64,000 nt of DNA from Clostridium minihomine. GTDB lineage: Bacteria; Bacillota; Clostridia; Oscillospirales; Acutalibacteraceae. The notes under the pieces are model-generated. The model worked only from the letters and a program-made list of their open reading frames with translations, ran no database searches and was not told the origin of the DNA. Shown here piece after piece: positions 36,539-45,294 of this stretch. The DNA is taken from positions 434,001 through 498,000 of the forward strand of contig NZ_OEQH01000001.1 in NCBI RefSeq assembly GCF_900240385.1. The letters are read 5' to 3'. The first letter of the stretch is position 1, and every line of letters starts with the position of its first letter. The translations under genes and the position numbers were made by a program.

Positions 36539-36652
36539 AATTAAATAGTTTGATTTCCGGTTGGGCAGATATTTGTGTTATTTGTGATGATATCTGTTTT
36601 CAAGATTTTGTAGCTCAGGGTGGAGGCTTCGCGAGAAGCTTCCACCCTTTTT
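36539..36652 (+). ncRNA. Candidate ~114-nt small RNA or attenuated leader
   Basis: Bounded by the promoter at 36504-36532 and a strong terminator (13-bp stem 36618-36630/36635-36647 with a GCGA tetraloop and five T's). Another stem CAGATAT/ATATCTG lies about 36569-36599. No ribosome site or frame fits inside. It is either a free small RNA or an attenuated leader for the genes at 36702 and 37121. Confidence 0.55.
36618..36652 (+). terminator. Terminator of the small RNA
   Basis: GGGTGGAGGCTTC and GAAGCTTCCACCC pair (one G-T), loop GCGA, then TTTTT. Confidence 0.85.
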
Positions 36653-36701
36653 GCGTTTAATTTATTGCATTTTTATGCTTAACAGAAAGGAGGGGGGGCT
36701 T

Positions 36702-36990
36702 ATGTTGTCTGCTGAACGGATATTTGTGTCTTTGTGTTTCATGGCAGCCGTCACAGTTCCTTCTGTCTCGGTAATATCCCAGACGGTTCTGATGCAGTTT
36801 TTTTGACAGCAATGGTAGCCATCTGAATTATTGTCGGCGACTGATACCGATTCTTATACATGGCTTTTATCCCTTTGATTCAGCTGTCTATTGTGTTTGT
36901 ACTGACTGCAAAAAGAAAAGAAGAAGCCGGAATGACTTCGTTTTGCACAATCGGAAACCGGAAGAAGGTGTGTTCACAGATATCTTTCTA
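36702..36990 (+). pseudogene. Small or broken membrane-protein gene
   Basis: ATG 36702 follows an exceptional AAAGGAGGGGGGG site. The frame gives 34 residues ('MLSAERIFVSLCFMAAVTVP' onwards) and stops at TGA 36804-36806. A shifted frame then carries hydrophobic text interrupted by stops ('YRFLYMAFIPLIQLSIVFVL', then 'TAKRKEEAGMTSF'). Either a decayed gene for a small membrane protein or a real 34-residue peptide. The stretch to 37120 holds nothing else. Confidence 0.35.
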
Positions 36991-37120
36991 AGCTGTGTGT
37001 TTGTTGCTTGGCGCAGCGCCGGTCTTTTTTGGCTGATTGCAGTTTGGTTGATAGGCAAAAAAGTTATCTGTTCTTAATTCTATATTATCAGGAATGAAAA
37101 ATGAAAAGGAGTGAACCCCA

Positions 37121-39205
37121 ATGCAAAATATGTTTTGGGTTGGTTTCGTCGGGTTTATACTGGCTATTCTTTTTGCTTATGTGCAGAAAAAAAGAGTTAT
37201 GAGCTATTCCGAAGGAACTGAGAAAATGCAAAAAATAGCCGCGTCTATCCGTGCCGGAGCCAACGCCTACCTAAGGCAGCAGTATTCTGCTGTGGCAAAA
37301 GTGTTTGTTGTTGTGTTCCTTGTTCTGCTTGCCATGGCCTTTGGCACGAACGGGCAAATGCTTTCTAAATTTACCCCCTTCGCTTTTTTGACAGGCGGTA
37401 TTTGGTCGATGCTGGCTGGCTTTATTGGAATGAAAATCGCTACCAATGCCAATGCCCGCACTGCTCAGGCGGCATCAGAAAGCCTGAATAAAGGCCTGCG
37501 TGTCGCATTTTCCTCAGGCTCTGTCATGGGCTTTACGGTGGTAGGATTGGGCATTTTGGATGTTACGGTTTGGTTCTATTTGCTGCATTATGGGTTTAAT
37601 ATTACCGATCCCGTCCAATTGGGCAACATTATGGTAATGAATGGTATGGGTGCTTCCTTTATGGCTCTGTTTGCTCGTGTAGGCGGCGGTATCTATACCA
37701 AAGCGGCCGATGTGGGCGCTGATTTGGTCGGCAAGGTAGAAGCCGGCATCCCTGAAGATGATCCTCGCAACCCTGCTACGATTGCCGATAATGTGGGGGA
37801 TAATGTAGGTGATGTGGCTGGTATGGGCGCCGATCTGTACGAGTCTTATGTAGGATCTATTTTAGCAACTTTTGCATTGGCAGCTGCGGCCGGTTATGGT
37901 TTTGAAGGTATGCTCTTACCCATGTTGCTTGCGGTATGCGGTATTATATGCTCGATTATCGGTTCTTTTTTTGTCAAGACAAAAGAGGATGCCACCCAGA
38001 AGTCTTTGCTGGTTTCACTTCGTACCGGTACTTATTTGGCTGCCGGTTTGTCTGCTGTTGTGGCGGCTCCTCTGACTTATTACACCGTTGGGAATTGGGG
38101 CGTGTACGTCGCCATTCTGTGCGGACTGATTGGCGGATGTGCCATTGGCTATTTTACAGAATATTATACTTCGGATACGTATCAGCCAACTCAGAAACTG
38201 GCAGCTTCCTCCGAAACCGGTTCTGCAACGGTTATCATTGGCGGCCTGTCTTTGGGAATGAAATCAACAGCTACTTCGATTCTGATCGTGGTTGCTGCTG
38301 TCATCGTCAGTTTCTTTGCTGCCGGGGGAGCAAGCAGTTACAACATGGGCCTGTATGGCATTGGAATTGCCGCTGTTGGCATGCTTTCTACTTTAGGAAT
38401 TACACTGGCCACCGACGCTTATGGGCCTGTGGCAGATAACGCAGGTGGTATTGCCGAGATGGCCGGCCTTCCCGATGAAGTTCGGGAGCGCACCGATGCA
38501 CTGGATTCTTTGGGTAACACCACCGCTGCCACCGGCAAGGGGTTTGCCATTGGCTCTGCATCTTTGACTGCGTTGGCTTTGCTGGTGTCTTATGTAAACA
38601 TTGTAACTGAGAAGGGCTTCACCATGAACCTGTCTTTGACCAATCCTACGGTTCTTGTGGGACTGTTTGTGGGCGCAATGCTGACTTTCGTATTCTCTGC
38701 CTTTACCATGAGTGCGGTGCAGGTTGCGGCTGAGTCCATTGTGATGGAAGTCCGCCGCCAGTTTAAAGAAATTGCCGGTATTATGGAAGGTACGGCAGAG
38801 CCTGACTATGAATCTTGTGTCAGCTTGTGCACCAAAGGCGCTTTGCGCGAGATGGTTGCACCTGCGCTGTTAGCTGTCATTGTTCCGATTGTTGCCGGAC
38901 TGATTTTGGGTGCCGAAGGTGTTGTGGGACTTTTGGGCGGCGTATCCGTTACCGGTTTTGCCATGGCTGTATTTATGTCGAATGCCGGTGGCGCATGGGA
39001 TAATGCAAAGAAGTACATTGAATCCGGGCATCACGGCGGGAAAGGTTCTTCCTGCCATAAGGCAGCGGTGGTCGGTGATACGGTGGGAGATCCGTTTAAG
39101 GATACCTCTGGTCCTTCCTTGAATATTTTGATTAAGCTGTGCTCTACCGTTTCTATTGTATTCTCTGGCTTGATTCTTTCTTTTAACTTAATGGGTCTGC
39201 TGTAA
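37121..39205 (+). CDS. hppA: Membrane-bound ion-pumping pyrophosphatase
   Basis: 694 residues, about 16 membrane helices, the usual mPPase size. Hydrolyses PPi and pumps Na+ and/or H+. Substrate motif '[20 protein letters not shown]' is followed by the metal-site segment with '[19 protein letters not shown]'. '[16 protein letters not shown]' has Ala where K+-independent enzymes have Lys, so a K+-dependent, probably Na+-pumping enzyme is expected. ATG 37121 with AAAAGGAGTGAACCCC upstream. Ends before a strong terminator. Confidence 0.96.
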   Translation: MQNMFWVGFVGFILAILFAYVQKKRVMSYSEGTEKMQKIAASIRAGANAYLRQQYSAVAKVFVVVFLVLLAMAFGTNGQMLSKFTPFAFLTGGIWSMLAGFIGMKIATNANARTAQAASESLNKGLRVAFSSGSVMGFTVVGLGILDVTVWFYLLHYGFNITDPVQLGNIMVMNGMGASFMALFARVGGGIYTKAADVGADLVGKVEAGIPEDDPRNPATIADNVGDNVGDVAGMGADLYESYVGSILATFALAAAAGYGFEGMLLPMLLAVCGIICSIIGSFFVKTKEDATQKSLLVSLRTGTYLAAGLSAVVAAPLTYYTVGNWGVYVAILCGLIGGCAIGYFTEYYTSDTYQPTQKLAASSETGSATVIIGGLSLGMKSTATSILIVVAAVIVSFFAAGGASSYNMGLYGIGIAAVGMLSTLGITLATDAYGPVADNAGGIAEMAGLPDEVRERTDALDSLGNTTAATGKGFAIGSASLTALALLVSYVNIVTEKGFTMNLSLTNPTVLVGLFVGAMLTFVFSAFTMSAVQVAAESIVMEVRRQFKEIAGIMEGTAEPDYESCVSLCTKGALREMVAPALLAVIVPIVAGLILGAEGVVGLLGGVSVTGFAMAVFMSNAGGAWDNAKKYIESGHHGGKGSSCHKAAVVGDTVGDPFKDTSGPSLNILIKLCSTVSIVFSGLILSFNLMGLL

Positions 39206-39214
39206 GTGATCGAC

Positions 39215-39252
39215 AAAACCAGCTCCGGCCGAATTCAGCCGGAGCTGGTTTT
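39215..39252 (+). terminator. Terminator of hppA
   Basis: 15-bp stem AAAACCAGCTCCGGC and complement, 8-nt loop, A's upstream and T's downstream so it works both ways. Confidence 0.85.
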
Positions 39253-39614
39253 AGTATTATATATATAGTATAGATAGATGCCAAGTGATGGACTATCCAT
39301 ATAGGAATGGATATAAAGAATAAAGGTGGGGGAAAGTTTTTTCCCTTAAACAGAGAAATGTTCTTATAGGCTTTCTGCATTCAAAGATTATTGGCAAAAA
39401 ACAATTCACACAAAAATTTTAAGCACAATTCATTGGAATTTTAATAGTAGGGGTTGACTTTTGATAAAATGTATGTTAAAGTAAGTGAGTATTCTAAAAA
39501 TGTTACATTGCCTCACATATTTTTGTAAGTCATTGATTCGTTTCATGAGTTATAAAAATATGTGATTTTTTGTGCAGTTACGGGTGCAAATATATGGATG
39601 GAGGTACCTATTAT

Positions 39615-39827
39615 ATGAATAACGGTACAGTAAAATGGTTCAATTCTGAAAAAGGCTTCGGCTTTATCACCAACGATGACGGCAGTGACGATGTGTTCGT
39701 TCACTTCTCTGCCATTCAGTCCGAAGGCTACAAGAGCCTGAACGAAGGCGACAAAGTCACTTTCGACACAGAACAGGATCCCAAAAACAGCCGCAAGCTG
39801 CGCGCTGTGAACGTAAGAGTAGCATAA
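39615..39827 (+). CDS. Cold shock protein (CspA family)
   Basis: 70 residues, one OB-fold domain binding single-stranded RNA/DNA. RNP1 'KGFGFI' and RNP2 'VFVHF' are intact, in '[19 protein letters not shown]' and '[14 protein letters not shown]'. ATG 39615 with GGAGG 10 nt upstream; an upstream in-frame extension is not used. The long AT-rich gap before it (39253-39614) fits a cold-shock leader. Followed by an RNA helicase, a common partner in RNA remodelling. Confidence 0.95.
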   Translation: MNNGTVKWFNSEKGFGFITNDDGSDDVFVHFSAIQSEGYKSLNEGDKVTFDTEQDPKNSRKLRAVNVRVA

Positions 39828-39840
39828 CGAAAACGGATGA

Positions 39841-39880
39841 AAGGCCACCAATTCCAATCGGGGTTGGCGGCTTTTCTTTG
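39841..39880 (+). terminator. Terminator after the cold shock gene
   Basis: GCCaCCAA/TTGGcGGC stem with flanking AA/TT, then CTTTTCTTT. Confidence 0.6.
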
Positions 39881-39902
39881 ACTCACTGAAACATTAGTAG
39901 AA

Positions 39903-41159
39903 ATGGAGATTATGATTATTACTAACTTTGAAAAATTTGGCTTTACACCGGAACTGCTGCGGGGAATTGAAAAAATGGGATATTGCGATCCGTCCCCTGT
40001 GCAGGAAGCAGCAATAAAACCGATGCTTGATAAACAGGACCTGTTAGTACAGGCTCCCACCGGAACCGGAAAAACAGCTGCGTTTGGTCTTCCGATTTTA
40101 GAAAATACAGATCCCGCTAACCGTCAGATTCAAACGGTGATTCTGTGCCCCACGCGGGAATTGGCAGTGCAAACAGCCAGCGTTCTGAAAAAAATGGCTG
40201 CATACAAACAAGGGATTCGAATTCTTGCGCTGTATGGAGGAGAACCCATTCAATACCAGATTGCGGCACTGAAACGCTGCCCGCAAATTGTGGTGGCCAC
40301 ACCCGGGCGTATGATGGATCATATGCGCCGCAGAACCACTCGGCTGAACGGCGTCAACTGCATTGTGCTGGATGAGGCGGATCAGATGTTGGATATGGGA
40401 TTCCGCGAAGACATCCATACGATTTTACAGGGGGTTCCCGACATAAGGCAAACGGTGCTGTTTTCTGCAACTTTGTCCCCTGAGATTAAAAAGATTGCGA
40501 CACAGTATCAGAAAAACACACAGCAGATTTGCATTCAGCCCAATATCACGAAAGTGGAAAAGGTGGAGCAATTCTATTGCGAAATTCGCGGCAACAAGAA
40601 GCTTTCGGCTTTGTTACAGTTGCTGCAGAAAAAGCAATTTGAACTTTCTTTGGTTTTCGTTGCAACAAAAGTGATGGCAGACAGCTTGGCTGCTCAACTG
40701 ACAGAAGCCGGATACCCGGCAGAAGCGATTCACGGTGACTTGCGCCAAAGGCAGCGTGATAAGGTAATGCAGCGTTATCGTGACGGCAAAGTGAAAATTC
40801 TGGTTGCAACCGACGTGGCCGCCCGCGGCATTGACGTTGGGGGAATTGACGCAGTGGTAAACTATGATATTCCCGGGGATGCGGACAGTTATGTGCACCG
40901 CATTGGACGAACCGGCCGAGCCAACCACAGCGGTGTTGCATATACTTTTATTTATCCCAAAGAGCGGGGCAAGCTGCATGGAATTATTTCCAGCACCAAA
41001 GCGTCCATCAACCCGGTTGTTTTGGATACAAAGGTGGCCTTCCCTGATTTTTCAAGCCTTCCGAGGCAGTACAAAAAAGACAATCGGGGCCAACAAAAAA
41101 ATGGAAGAAAACCTTGGAAACAGGATCAGCCTATGCATAGACAGGCGTTAAAAGCCTAA
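39903..41159 (+). CDS. DEAD-box RNA helicase
   Basis: 418 residues. Q motif region 'FEKFGFTPELL', Walker A 'APTGTGKTAAFGLP', 'PTRELAVQT', 'VLDEADQMLDMG', 'SAT', and 'HRIGRTGRA' are all present. Basic tail 'KDNRGQQKNGRKPWKQDQ'. Unwinds structured RNA; relatives act in cold adaptation, ribosome assembly and mRNA decay. Start 39903 or 39912 cannot be decided: neither has an ideal ribosome site. Confidence 0.94.
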   Translation: MEIMIITNFEKFGFTPELLRGIEKMGYCDPSPVQEAAIKPMLDKQDLLVQAPTGTGKTAAFGLPILENTDPANRQIQTVILCPTRELAVQTASVLKKMAAYKQGIRILALYGGEPIQYQIAALKRCPQIVVATPGRMMDHMRRRTTRLNGVNCIVLDEADQMLDMGFREDIHTILQGVPDIRQTVLFSATLSPEIKKIATQYQKNTQQICIQPNITKVEKVEQFYCEIRGNKKLSALLQLLQKKQFELSLVFVATKVMADSLAAQLTEAGYPAEAIHGDLRQRQRDKVMQRYRDGKVKILVATDVAARGIDVGGIDAVVNYDIPGDADSYVHRIGRTGRANHSGVAYTFIYPKERGKLHGIISSTKASINPVVLDTKVAFPDFSSLPRQYKKDNRGQQKNGRKPWKQDQPMHRQALKA

Positions 41160-41175
41160 TCTGTTTTCAAAAATG

Positions 41176-41228
41176 AAAGCCTACACAAGCAGCGAATGTT
41201 CGCCGATTGTGCAGGCTTATTTTTATTA
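41176..41228. terminator. Bidirectional terminator
   Basis: AAAGCCTACACAA pairs imperfectly with TTGTGCAGGCTTA, then TTTTTATT on plus. Lies between the helicase (plus) and the DUF6320 operon (minus). Confidence 0.6.
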
Positions 41229-41894
41229 TAGATGGAGCCTTCGCTGAATTTCGGCCCAAAGTGCTTTTCCCTCAAAAAACAGCAAAAAGGCCAGAAAAAC
41301 AATGGAAATTCCAAAACTGACGGCCGATGGAATTACCACATGAACCGCACCCGTCAACATCAGGATAAAACAGACGATTCCCAAAATACAATCTATCATC
41401 AGGTACAAAATGTAATCCTGAGTATCCAGTCTGCGGACTTTTGCCACGATAGCCATGGCAATCATAGCACAGGAACAAAGAATGGGGAAGACAAAGTCTA
41501 ACGACCAGCCGCTGAAACCTGTTAAAAAGTCCCAGAAAACAGCGATGAGTGAAATGCTGATTACCTGCCAAAGAATGTTTTTGGGCAGGTTTTTTCGCTT
41601 TTTCATCATTAGAGCAAAATCAACCCATAAGCTGCCAATCCCCGCAATCACAAAGAGTGACCACCATCCGCCGGAAGGCAGAATCATATTAATAATAATA
41701 CAAATAGCCGCTGCACACACGCTTCCAAAAGCCATCCATGCAATTAAAATTCGACTGACCGGAAGCCGGGGCTCCGGCAGATGAGGGAACGGGTTGCCCG
41801 AGCCGTCCGGAGTTCCAATGGGTTTCTTCTGGCAGAGTGGACAGCGCTTTTGATTTCCGGGCAAATCCACTTTACAATGGTTACACCTGAGCAT
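41226..41894 (-). CDS. DUF6320-type zinc-ribbon membrane protein
   Basis: 222 residues. Zinc ribbon with C-x2-C...C-x2-C ('CNHCKVDLPGNQKRCPLC', 4-21) followed by about six membrane helices. Third gene of an operon with an acyltransferase-like and an esterase-like gene; overlap of 14 nt with the former. Function unknown. ATG 41894 with AGGAGG upstream. Confidence 0.8.
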   Translation of the reverse strand: MLRCNHCKVDLPGNQKRCPLCQKKPIGTPDGSGNPFPHLPEPRLPVSRILIAWMAFGSVCAAAICIIINMILPSGGWWSLFVIAGIGSLWVDFALMMKKRKNLPKNILWQVISISLIAVFWDFLTGFSGWSLDFVFPILCSCAMIAMAIVAKVRRLDTQDYILYLMIDCILGIVCFILMLTGAVHVVIPSAVSFGISIVFLAFLLFFEGKALWAEIQRRLHL

Positions 41895-43161
41895 GCGCCT
41901 CCTCCTCTCTGCTATACTGTTCCAGATTGGACACCACCTGCACCGAAATTCCCATCTCGGTCAGGCGGCGGAAAAAACGCCGCTGAATCCCGGTGTCCGT
42001 TAGCTGAGACGATACGCTGATGGCCAGAGTATCACCAAAGGAGCAAAGGCAAAGCTGTGGGCGCTTGGTGCTGACAAACACATCAAACAGCCGGATATGC
42101 TCTGCTGCCTGCGCTGGTATTGAAACCCGGCCAATATTAGAGAAAGCCGCGGTGTCTTCGCCCTCTGCCAAAAGTCCGCTGATGCGCAGAATGGGAATTT
42201 TAACCGGCAGAGGAATGGCTTTAATAAAAGGATTATTTTCAAGAGTCGAATATCGGCTGATGATTCCTTGCAGATTTTCCTGGGTTAACTGCTGCCGAAA
42301 GGATTCACGCACATTTGAAAGGACTTGCGAAAACTCCTGTCCATCTTTTTGAAAGTGATGAGAAATTTGAATCACACCAAAAAAATTCCGGGCGGTCTGA
42401 GCCGGGAAAAAACGGCGAAGATCCACCGGTACGGTGATGACCACGGGGCGATTTCTTTCGCGAACAGCCATTCCTTCAAAAATGGAGCACATCAGCAGTG
42501 AAACCAAAAATTCGCTCAATGTGGCATCGTTCTCATGCGCTTTTTGCAGCACGGCTTTGGCGGATAAAAACCCTTCTGTAATTCCGATTCGGTTTTCGGG
42601 CAGGCGTGTGCCCCGAAGCCGATAAGCAGGGCAGCGCTTCTTTGTGTGGTCGTTCTTAGTTTTGTGATAATATTGATAAAAGGCATCTTGACTTTTTTGA
42701 TCTTGAGAAGCGTCATAGTCGGCCAACTGCTCTGAAATTCCATATTTTTTAGACAGATATGAAAAGACCAAAGTGCGTAAAAACTGCATTGCTCCGGTGC
42801 CGTCTGACAAAACATGAAATACTTCTAAATGAATTCGTTTTTGATAATAAAGCACGCGAAACAATAAGCCGGGTCTGTCCTCGTTGTAAATAGGGCTGCA
42901 AACGGGTAGAACCTCTTCAGTAACCTGGGCATGGAGATTGCTTTCTTCCAGATAGTACCAAAACAATCCCTTTTTCAAAATGGAGCGGTACAACGGAAAT
43001 TCCTGAATGGTTTCGTCCAACGCATCCTGTAAAAATGTGCTGTCTACCGGCTCGTTCAGCTCGCATACAAAGCGAAAGACCTTTGTGTCCCGATTGGTGC
43101 TGGTAGGAGGAAAGATCTTCGCGGCATTGTCCAGCCGGCTCCATTGTTTACGTTTTGCCAT
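41881..43161 (-). CDS. Condensation/acetyltransferase-fold protein
   Basis: 426 residues. A chloramphenicol-acetyltransferase-like fold: the catalytic HxxxD motif is 'FHVLSDGTGAMQF' (about 115-127; H-V-L-S-D), and 'VVITVPVDLRRFFPAQTARN' fits the second half. Related to alcohol acetyltransferases and condensation domains. Substrate unknown. Overlaps the esterase gene by 14 nt and DUF6320 by 14 nt. Confidence 0.8.
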   Translation of the reverse strand: MAKRKQWSRLDNAAKIFPPTSTNRDTKVFRFVCELNEPVDSTFLQDALDETIQEFPLYRSILKKGLFWYYLEESNLHAQVTEEVLPVCSPIYNEDRPGLLFRVLYYQKRIHLEVFHVLSDGTGAMQFLRTLVFSYLSKKYGISEQLADYDASQDQKSQDAFYQYYHKTKNDHTKKRCPAYRLRGTRLPENRIGITEGFLSAKAVLQKAHENDATLSEFLVSLLMCSIFEGMAVRERNRPVVITVPVDLRRFFPAQTARNFFGVIQISHHFQKDGQEFSQVLSNVRESFRQQLTQENLQGIISRYSTLENNPFIKAIPLPVKIPILRISGLLAEGEDTAAFSNIGRVSIPAQAAEHIRLFDVFVSTKRPQLCLCSFGDTLAISVSSQLTDTGIQRRFFRRLTEMGISVQVVSNLEQYSREEEAHAQV

Positions 43162-44098
43162 GAAGAGTACCCCTTTGTAAAAAAACGTTAATTAAATCAT
43201 AGGTCTGCTGCACATGTTCAAACCGCGGCGGAAGCATCATATAGGCGTGAAGTGCATCCATCATCCGAACAATTTCTACCTCATTTCCGGCGACACGCAG
43301 TTTTTCCCCATATGCCTCTCCTTCATCTCTAAGCGGGCAATACTCTGCCGTAATCAGCAAGGTGCGGGGCTGGCGTGAAAAATCCGATGCCAGAAGCGGC
43401 GCGAAATAAGGATTTTTTAAATCATTATCGGAACTTCGATACAGCTCAATAAAACTTTGAATTCGCCGGGAGGTAAGAAGATAGTCTGTTCCGTTGTCGC
43501 GGATGGACGGAAACGGAGATTGATCGCTGTGGTCATTGTATGTGGAAGGATACAAAAGGATTTGCCGCTGGGGGAGGAATTCGCCCCGATCCCGCGCCAT
43601 CAGCGAAACAGCTGCAGCCAGATTTCCCCCGGCACTGTCCCCGATCAGCGTAATAGAGTCCGGGACGATACCCGGGATTCGTCCGAGAAAAAATTCACGG
43701 GTTACCGCATAGCAATCTTCCACCGCGGCGGGGAATTTGTGCTCCGGCGCCAGCCGGTAATCCACAGACGCTATCGTACAATTCACCGCTTTTGCAAGAT
43801 CGGCGCAGACGCCGGTATAGTTTTCGATTCCGCCCGTTACCCAGCCGCCGCCATGGAAAAAAAGCAGCAAAGGAAAATTCCCTTCTGCTTCCGGGGAAAA
43901 AAGGCGCACCGGAATGGCATGATCCTCATAGAAAACCTGATGATCCCACATGTTATAATCTTTGGGTTTTCCGCGCAGACGCGAAGTAAGCACTTGAATC
44001 TGCCGTTCCATTTTATAGGATTTTTTTACATCCGGTTCTAGGGATGTAATTGCCTTGAGTGCTGCCTGCATAACTTTGTTGATGGCCAAATATCCCAC
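43148..44098 (-). CDS. Alpha/beta hydrolase, HSL-type esterase
   Basis: 316 residues. Oxyanion-hole motif 'FFHGGGWVTGG' (about 78-88), nucleophile elbow 'IGDSAGGNLA', and C-terminal His in 'DALHAYMM'. Hormone-sensitive-lipase family; hydrolyses acyl esters. First gene of a three-gene operon with an acyltransferase-like protein, which suggests a shared ester or acyl substrate. ATG 44098 with GAGATGTG upstream. The following 44099-44480 shows no gene. Confidence 0.9.
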   Translation of the reverse strand: MGYLAINKVMQAALKAITSLEPDVKKSYKMERQIQVLTSRLRGKPKDYNMWDHQVFYEDHAIPVRLFSPEAEGNFPLLLFFHGGGWVTGGIENYTGVCADLAKAVNCTIASVDYRLAPEHKFPAAVEDCYAVTREFFLGRIPGIVPDSITLIGDSAGGNLAAAVSLMARDRGEFLPQRQILLYPSTYNDHSDQSPFPSIRDNGTDYLLTSRRIQSFIELYRSSDNDLKNPYFAPLLASDFSRQPRTLLITAEYCPLRDEGEAYGEKLRVAGNEVEIVRMMDALHAYMMLPPRFEHVQQTYDLINVFLQRGTLHGKT

Positions 44099-44480
44099 AT
44101 CTCCTTCTTTATAAAAGGAAAAAACAGTGAAGCTGTTTGCTTGCGTAACTATTTGATGAGAAAAACAATACGTAGTGTAGTTTTTATGGTTGAAATACGC
44201 TTACTGATTACCACTTTTATAAAAGTGTGCCGGCAATCTGCATAACACGATATATGTTTGTGCCTGGCTATATTCTATAAAATTATACCATAATTAGGGG
44301 TTAATATCCAATGGAACGTTGTACAAAGAAAGAAGTTGGGTTGCTTTTGGGCATCTTATCTTTCTGCCTTTTCAAAGGAACGAGGTGCTTCCATTTGATT
44401 TTGGATGCTGATGTTAGAATGAAGTTTTTGTTCTAAAAACAGAAAACGCGCCCAGCCAGTTGACTGAACGCATAATAATA

Positions 44481-44804
44481 TCATTTTGCCTTTTTCTTAA
44501 ATAAGGGAATCACTTGGATACTGGCATCATCGGCCCATTCAATCATCTGATTCATCGCCGTACGGGTGATTTTGCTGTCTTCTTTTAGCACTTCTACATC
44601 TTCCTGCAGCCTGTACAGCTGTTGTTCAACAGAGATTAGTCTGCCATCCATAGAATCCAATCGGCTGTCCATGGAATCTAATCGACTGTCTACGGAATCC
44701 AGCCTGCTGTCCACAGAATCCAATCTGCCATCTACAGAATCCAGTCTGCTATGTATTGGTTTTAATAATTCTGCAATCGCTTGCAAGTCGTTTTTATCCA
44801 GCAT
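44481..44804 (-). CDS. Coiled-coil protein with seven-residue tandem repeat
   Basis: 107 residues. Between about 19 and 57, 'RLDSVDS'-type heptads repeat six times (R-L-D-S-V/M-D-S/G), encoded by 21-bp DNA repeats, then 'VEQQLYRLQEDVEVLKED' continues the coiled coil. The pattern resembles DUF-type phage/baseplate or cell-surface coiled-coil proteins, but no clear family. ATG 44804 with AAGGAGGCGTC upstream. Heptad copy number is likely variable among strains. Confidence 0.75.
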   Translation of the reverse strand: MLDKNDLQAIAELLKPIHSRLDSVDGRLDSVDSRLDSVDSRLDSMDSRLDSMDGRLISVEQQLYRLQEDVEVLKEDSKITRTAMNQMIEWADDASIQVIPLFKKKAK

Positions 44805-45214
44805 TGATGACGCCTCCTTATAAAAGGTAGTATATCATTTGCAAGACCTGGTTACAAGCCCTAAAAGATCCCATAATTTTATCGGGGGATAGGTGTTTCT
44901 CAGAGAAAAATCCTTTGGTTTTCTTTTTTAAAAAAGCTATAGTATAATGTATGCTTGAGTTTTTTTGCTAGTACAGAAAGAAGTAATTTTGGTGTAGAGC
45001 ATCTGAATGAGTGAGCTTTCCCAGTCGTTTTGTTTGCCATAGAAAAATAGAAGCCGATCTATTTTTGCCTCCCGTTGCTCTTTTCAAACTGTTTTATCGT
45101 TTGATGAATTTCTAGTTCATTCCGATACAAGGCTAACCGATCTTTACTTAGAATAAATGCAAGATTTAATTGTAGCAGACAGCAAGAGGAGTTATGTTAT
45201 ACTTGCGTTCCGGT
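44805..45214. other. Intergenic, no gene seen
   Basis: AT-rich; no frame with ribosome site or domain. Ends at the terminator of the gene at 45295. Confidence 0.4.
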
Positions 45215-45260
45215 AAAAAAGTCTCCTGTTTAGCAAAAGTGCTAAACGGGAGACTTTTTT
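45215..45260. terminator. Bidirectional terminator
   Basis: AAAAAAGTCTCC-t-GTTTAGC and GCTAAAC-g-GGAGACTTTTTT: an almost perfect 20-bp stem with A and T runs on both sides. Ends the saccharopine dehydrogenase-like gene on minus. Confidence 0.85.
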
Positions 45261-45294
45261 ATTGATAGAATTGCATTTCAATCTATTCTTAAGA

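Noticed and set aside
36604-36635. TAGCTCAG-like tRNA D-arm text in the small RNA
   Set aside because: No acceptor, anticodon or T arm can be built around it.
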